Assembly: GCF_000949865.1 (NCBI RefSeq)
Contig: NZ_JWJH01000002.1
Location: forward strand, 248,001 to 312,000
Source: Rhizobium nepotum 39/7
GTDB lineage: Bacteria > Pseudomonadota > Alphaproteobacteria > Rhizobiales > Rhizobiaceae
DNA length: 64,000 nucleotides
Direction: 5' to 3'
In this document: piece by piece, positions 59,810 through 64,000 of the stretch
Layout: every line of letters starts with the position of its first letter
Numbering within the stretch: position 1 is the first letter of the stretch
The notes under the pieces: generated by a model
What the model saw: only the letters and a program-made list of their open reading frames with translations
Told to the model about the DNA's origin: nothing
The model's database searches: none
Position numbers and translations under genes: made by a program

Positions 59810-60550
59810 TCAATTCCCCGGCGGCGCAAAGGACGGGTCGTCGAGGCGGGTGAAAATCACGCCGCGGGCTTTCAGCGCCAAAAGGCCCTTCACCACACCC
59901 TCGCCCGCCTCATGCGTGGGCTGGTTGATGTGGGAGATGATGACGTCGCCGTCCTTGGCCGAGGCGATGTGTTTCGCCGTCGTGGCGGCGCCAAGCAGCG
60001 AACCGCCGTCGCCATTGACGGAATAACCCGCCACCCGCATGCCGAGCCTGTTGATGATGATCATGGACGAGGTGGTGTATTTCGCCGTCGCGCCGCGAAA
60101 CCATTGCGGCTGAAGACCGGTGGCCGCGACGATCGCCTGCCTGCCGCCCTCGACCTCCTGCTCGACCGCGATTTCAGAGCCGGCGGCGGCGATGCCGTAG
60201 ATGGAGACGGGCTTGTCCACCGCCGGTACATGGTTTTCGCCATGATTTTCGATCTCGAACAGATCCGGATGCGCCATGAGCACGGCGAGCGCCTCGCTAT
60301 TATGCTTCAGCCAGCGGGCGGTCACGAAGATCGTTGCCGGGATTTTCTCCTTCACCAGCGTATCGAGGATGCGGTGATCGGTCTTGCCCATGCAGGCGTC
60401 CAGCGTCATCGCTACCCGCACCTTGCCGTCATGCCGTGGCGTCATTTTCAGGGTCGGCTCGACAAGACCCGTGCCCGCGAAAGCAGCGGTCGAGAGAGAC
60501 AGGAAGAGAGCGGCAAAGGGCAGACTGGTGAAAGGCAGGCGACGCAGCAT
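59810..60550 (-). CDS. Secreted polysaccharide deacetylase-like protein, altered NodB motif
   Basis: A 246-residue protein with a signal peptide (MLRRLPFTSLPFAALFLSLS, cleavage after AFA near residue 25). The first NodB motif, normally TFDDGP, reads MTLDACMGKT: Asp51 is kept, but the second Asp is Ala. The zinc motif appears as ENHGENH. The other blocks (PATIFVTARWLKHN, FRGATAKY, DVIISHINQP) fit the fold. Activity may be altered or the substrate different. ATG 60550 has GGA upstream with 8-nt spacing; 60556 is also possible. Confidence 0.8.
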   Translation of the reverse strand: MLRRLPFTSLPFAALFLSLSTAAFAGTGLVEPTLKMTPRHDGKVRVAMTLDACMGKTDHRILDTLVKEKIPATIFVTARWLKHNSEALAVLMAHPDLFEIENHGENHVPAVDKPVSIYGIAAAGSEIAVEQEVEGGRQAIVAATGLQPQWFRGATAKYTTSSMIIINRLGMRVAGYSVNGDGGSLLGAATTAKHIASAKDGDVIISHINQPTHEAGEGVVKGLLALKARGVIFTRLDDPSFAPPGN

Positions 60551-60602
60551 TTTCATTTTCCGGAATGTGAGGACGTGGCAATCCGCCTGCAAAACGCCCG
60601 AA

Positions 60603-61511
60603 TTATGGCGCGGCTTCCAGCGAAGACAAGGCGTCCAGCGCTTCTTCCACCCGCTGGCGTTCAGCACTTGTCAGCGGCAGGATCGGCCGGGGCGGCTCGC
60701 ACACCGTCAATGACAGCATGTTTGCGGCGGCATAGACCACGCGGATGCTGCCGAATTCCTTGAAAAGCGCCCAGAGCGGCTGGAAGGCCGCATCGATCCG
60801 GCGCACCTCCTCCGCATCGCCACCTTCAGCGGCCCGCATCAGCCGCAGCGCCGAAACCGGCAGCAGGCCGCCAACGACGCTGTACCAGGTGTCGCCTCCC
60901 GCAAGCGTCGCCTCGGCACATCCCCAATCGCCGCTGTAACCGATGGCGAAACCGTCGGTGAGTTTCGGCCGCAGCCGTGCAAGCTCGCCTGCATAATCCG
61001 AATCGGCCGGCAGCGGCATCTTGATGGCGCGGATATTGGGGATATAGGCAAGCCGCACCAGAAGCTCGTCGCTGAAGGAAAACCGGGTTGTCGATGGGTT
61101 GTTGTAGATGGCGAGCGGCAGGGCCGTTGCGCCAGCGACGGCGGCGAAGTGGTGATAGGCCTCTTCCTGCGTCAGCGGCGTGTAGGAAACGGGTGCGAGA
61201 AGCAGCGCATCCGCACCGGCGGCTTCCGCGTCCTTCGCCAGCGCCACGGCCTCGTCGGTGCGCAACGCGCCGACACCGGCCATCAGGGTGCGTTTGCCCT
61301 TGAGGACCGCCGCAGCCGCCTCGACTGTCCGGCGTCTTTCTTCGCGCGACAGATACATGTAGATGCCGGTGCTGCCGAGAATGCCGACGGAATCGACCGC
61401 CGCCGTATCAAGCCGCTCGATGAGAGCCGAAAAGGCTTGCGTATCCACCCGCCCGGCCTCATCGGCCGGCGTGATCGGAAAAGCCGAAAGTCCCTTGAAT
61501 CGCGTCGCCAT
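60603..61511 (-). CDS. Dihydrodipicolinate synthase (DapA) family aldolase
   Basis: A 302-residue class I aldolase/lyase. The GST substrate motif is at 46-48 (GILGSTGIYMYLS), the proton-relay Tyr136 in LAIYNNPST and the Schiff-base Lys164 in RAIKMPLP. The family covers DapA, NanA, KDG and hydroxyproline enzymes; GSTG-type motif plus MYLS rather than GEFP-type makes true DapA unlikely. ATG 61511 has AGGG at 8 nt. The next gene downstream (52 bp) is the deacetylase, perhaps the same transcript. Confidence 0.88.
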   Translation of the reverse strand: MATRFKGLSAFPITPADEAGRVDTQAFSALIERLDTAAVDSVGILGSTGIYMYLSREERRRTVEAAAAVLKGKRTLMAGVGALRTDEAVALAKDAEAAGADALLLAPVSYTPLTQEEAYHHFAAVAGATALPLAIYNNPSTTRFSFSDELLVRLAYIPNIRAIKMPLPADSDYAGELARLRPKLTDGFAIGYSGDWGCAEATLAGGDTWYSVVGGLLPVSALRLMRAAEGGDAEEVRRIDAAFQPLWALFKEFGSIRVVYAAANMLSLTVCEPPRPILPLTSAERQRVEEALDALSSLEAAP

Positions 61512-61615
61512 GTCCATGTCCCTCATTTCGATCGGGGAACAGGGTTACAGAGCGCTGGATGGGGCGGCAAGAAAAGCGGGGACTAAAGTCTCATCGGCAG
61601 CCGAAAAATCGGCGA

Positions 61616-62017
61616 TCAGTCGTAAAGATACAACTTCTTCCACTGCTCCTCAGGGATCCTGTCGCCGACGCGGTAGTCGAAGGACTGGATGCTGAGGCTG
61701 TCGCTTTTGAGCTGGCACTTGTATTTGAGCTTATACCATTCGCCGGCGCTTCTGAAGACCGCACCCGGCGCCTTGATGGAATTATTGCCAACCTCGGGAT
61801 CGCCGAATGTATAGGCGATGACCTTGTCCGGCCGCATGCCCTTCTGCTCGGTCGCTATCCTCTCCATCGCCTCGATATCGCAGCGCTGCTCCAGGCGCTC
61901 CTCGGGAGCGAGCGCGTTCAACTGCCGCATGACGCTGGCATCTATCGCGAAAGCGGGCGTGAAAGCCTGCAAGGCAAGGAAAAAGGCAGAAAGGGCAGCG
62001 GGAAGAAGCTTTCGCAT
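61616..62017 (-). CDS. Secreted DUF930-type protein
   Basis: A 133-residue exported protein: signal peptide MRKLLPAALSAFFLALQAFT with cleavage near AFA-ID (residue 24-25), then VMRQLNALAPEERLEQRCDI and VIAYTFGDPEVGNNSIKAPG, AVFRSAGEWYKLKYKCQL, the DUF930 pattern of rhizobia. Two cysteines (in QRCDI and YKCQL) may form a disulfide. Function unknown. Confidence 0.85.
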   Translation of the reverse strand: MRKLLPAALSAFFLALQAFTPAFAIDASVMRQLNALAPEERLEQRCDIEAMERIATEQKGMRPDKVIAYTFGDPEVGNNSIKAPGAVFRSAGEWYKLKYKCQLKSDSLSIQSFDYRVGDRIPEEQWKKLYLYD

Positions 62018-62252
62018 GGGATCCTGTCAGTTTTTTCGTTTGTTCTTGTCGATGAGCGGCAGACCGGTGGCCGGCGTGCATCATCGCCGATTTGCCAGAT
62101 ATTGCCAAAATGTGATCGAAAGCTGACGAAATTGTGCCCAAGCCTCATTACGGCTGTGGAGATTTGAAACTTGATCGGCCGGGAGGGGCGCTCTACATCT
62201 TGGTGCCGCATCTGGTACCGCCCACGGATTTTTACAGGAAAGCGAGTTTCCC

Positions 62253-64000
62253 TTGCCGATTTTCAAAAACCTGCCCGCTCAACCGACCGCCGAAAAACGG
62301 CCCGTTCAGGACACGCATCACGGCATCACCCGCACCGACGACTACGCATGGTTCCGGGCCGATAACTGGCAGGCCATGTTCAAGGACCCTACCCTTCTCG
62401 ACCCGGCGATCCGCACCCATCTGGAAGCGGAAAACGCCTATATGGAAGCGGCCATGGGCGACACCAAGGCGCTTCAGGAGAAGCTGTTCGAGGAGATGAA
62501 GGGCCGCATCAAGCAGGACGATTCCTCCGTTCCGGTCAATGACGGGCCTTATGCCTATGGCACACTGTATGTCACCGGCGGCGAGCAGCCACATTATTTC
62601 CGCACCCCGCGCGACGGCGGCGAAAAACATGTGCTGCTGAACGGCGACAAGGAGGCCGAGGGCAAGGACTATTTCCGTCTCGCCGGTCTCGACCAGTCTT
62701 CCGATCACAGTCACGGCATCTGGGGTTATGACGACAAGGGCTCGGAATATTTCACGCTACGCATCCGCAATCTCGAAACCGACGAAGACCTTGCCGACGT
62801 CGTGGAAAATACCGGCGGTGGTGGCGCGTGGGCGCCTGATGGCAAGAGCTTCTTCTATACGCTCCAGGATGAGAACCACCGCCCCTCGAAGGTCTTCCAC
62901 CACATTATCGGCGAGCCGCAATCGGCCGACCGGCTGGTCTATGAGGAAAAGGACCCCGGCTTCTTCATGGGTGTCGGCGCTTCGGTTCTGGACGATTTCA
63001 TCTTCATCGACATTCACGACCATGAAACCAGCGAATACCGCATTCTTTCCACGAAGGACCTGATGGCCGAGCCTGCCGTCGTGGCGGAGCGCGAAGAGGG
63101 CATCGAATATTCGATGTGCGAAGGCGGCGACGTCTTCTACATCCTCACCAATGACGGCGACGCCAAGGATTTCCGCATCATGGAAGCGCCGGTTACTGCG
63201 CCGGGCAAGGAAAACTGGAAGGAGATCGTCCCGCACGAGCCGGGCCGCCTCATTCTCTCCGTCGATGCCTATGCCCGCCACTTGATCTGGCTGGAACGCC
63301 GCGACGGCCTGCCGCGCATCGTCATCCGCGATCGCAGGAGCGGCGAGGAACATTCCATCGCCTTTGCCGAAGAGGCTTATTCGCTCGGCCTGCACGGCGC
63401 TGCGGAATACGACACCGACGTCATCCGGTTCTCCTATTCCTCGATGACGACGCCGAGCCAGCTGTTCGATTACGACATGGTGACACGCGAGCGCACGCTG
63501 CTGAAAACCCAGGAAGTGCCCTCCGGCCACAATCCGGACGATTACATCACCCGCCGCATCATGGCGCCCGCCCATGACGGCGAACTGGTGCCGGTCTCGC
63601 TGCTCTATCACAAGGGCGTGGCGCTCGACGGTTCCGCCCCCTGCCTGCTTTATGGCTATGGCGCTTACGGCATCTCCATTCCCGCCTCCTTCTCCACCAC
63701 CACGCTGTCCTTGGCAGACCGTGGCTTCATCTATGCCATCGCCCATATTCGCGGCGGCAAGGACAAGGGTTTCGAGTGGTACGAAACCGGCAAGATGGAG
63801 GGCAAGCAGAACACGTTCAAGGACTTCATCGCTGCCGCCGATCATCTGGTTCAGGAAGGCTTTACCTCCTATGACCGCATCATCGCGGAAGGCGGTTCGG
63901 CCGGCGGCATGCTGATGGGTGCTGTCGCCAACATGGCGCCGGAGAAGTTCGCCGGCATCATCGCCGCCGTTCCCTTCGTGGATGTGTTGACGACCATGCT
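62253..64000 (+). CDS. ptrB: Oligopeptidase B (protease II), 3' end beyond window
   Basis: About 582 of the roughly 700 codons of an S9A prolyl-oligopeptidase-family serine peptidase. The N-terminal beta-propeller starts with ITRTDDYAWFRADNWQ and PYAYGTLYVTGGEQPHYFR; the catalytic domain has LYGYGAYGISIPASFS, AHIRGGKDKGFEWYETGKME and nucleophile Ser549 in EGGSAGGMLMG. The catalytic Asp and His are outside the window. It cuts short peptides after basic residues. Start is TTG 62253, after an AGGAAAGCGAG segment; no better start was found. Confidence 0.93.
   Translation, partial: MPIFKNLPAQPTAEKRPVQDTHHGITRTDDYAWFRADNWQAMFKDPTLLDPAIRTHLEAENAYMEAAMGDTKALQEKLFEEMKGRIKQDDSSVPVNDGPYAYGTLYVTGGEQPHYFRTPRDGGEKHVLLNGDKEAEGKDYFRLAGLDQSSDHSHGIWGYDDKGSEYFTLRIRNLETDEDLADVVENTGGGGAWAPDGKSFFYTLQDENHRPSKVFHHIIGEPQSADRLVYEEKDPGFFMGVGASVLDDFIFIDIHDHETSEYRILSTKDLMAEPAVVAEREEGIEYSMCEGGDVFYILTNDGDAKDFRIMEAPVTAPGKENWKEIVPHEPGRLILSVDAYARHLIWLERRDGLPRIVIRDRRSGEEHSIAFAEEAYSLGLHGAAEYDTDVIRFSYSSMTTPSQLFDYDMVTRERTLLKTQEVPSGHNPDDYITRRIMAPAHDGELVPVSLLYHKGVALDGSAPCLLYGYGAYGISIPASFSTTTLSLADRGFIYAIAHIRGGKDKGFEWYETGKMEGKQNTFKDFIAAADHLVQEGFTSYDRIIAEGGSAGGMLMGAVANMAPEKFAGIIAAVPFVDVLTTM

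Overview
This 64-kb window is very probably from the main chromosome of an Agrobacterium (tumefaciens/fabrum complex) or a very close relative. The strongest marker is a 142-residue zinc-finger repressor at 45520-45948. From memory it looks almost identical to Agrobacterium Ros, with Cys79, Cys82, His92 and His97 in place. High GC, TTG/GTG starts, a separate-subunit Mrp antiporter operon and dense palindromic intergenic repeats also fit the Rhizobiaceae. The window is gene-dense, mostly single genes and short operons. No rRNA, tRNA, CRISPR array or IS element was seen.

Layout: (1) 1-17269, minus strand: an alphaproteobacterial gene transfer agent (GTA) structural cluster in the Rhodobacter capsulatus order g1-g15 (g15 cut by the window edge). 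It carries extra genes: a divergent MFS transporter between g8 and g9, a GH19-like endolysin and a Dabb protein between g3 and g2, and a 35-codon ORF on the opposite strand. The g1-like gene has an in-frame TAG followed by 39 coding-like codons that end in an ATGA overlap with the terminase. (2) 17730-28212: membrane alpha/beta hydrolase, HxlR/NmrA-type divergent pair, Lrp/lysine-dehydrogenase-like divergent pair, SelO, GH32 fructan hydrolase, MFS transporter and two small proteins. (3) 28209-30187: ParDE and RelB/YafQ-type toxin-antitoxin modules on either side of a copper-responsive MerR regulator with a textbook 19-bp-spacer promoter. (4) 30220-37900: class D beta-lactamase, YcgN, class A penicillin-binding protein, divergent ArgP/LysE pair, an M20-peptidase remnant, and a DUF1214/DUF1254 pair.

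(5) 38443-46379: a block with a cell-cycle and envelope flavour: DUF2336, DUF1491, peptidoglycan-binding membrane protein overlapping a PleC/DivJ-like histidine kinase, DUF5330, SufE, DUF6456 plus DnaA-domain-IV pair, and ros behind an AT-rich control region. (6) 46380-52339: seven-gene Mrp Na+(K+)/H+ antiporter operon, mrpA-G. (7) 52547-64000: msrB, LysE-type exporter, GNAT acetyltransferase, hemolysin-III protein, DksA-like protein, UspA, VOC dioxygenase-like protein, AI-2E-family transporter, Ada, polysaccharide deacetylase, DHDPS-family aldolase, DUF930 protein, and the start of oligopeptidase B (cut by the right edge).

The main points for follow-up are the decorated GTA cluster with its interrupted g1-like gene, the readable operators (HxlR, Lrp, HmrR, ParD, RelB, Ros), three families of palindromic repeats, and a perfect CtrA-type motif near 38160. 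All family assignments come from reading the protein sequences, with no database search behind them.
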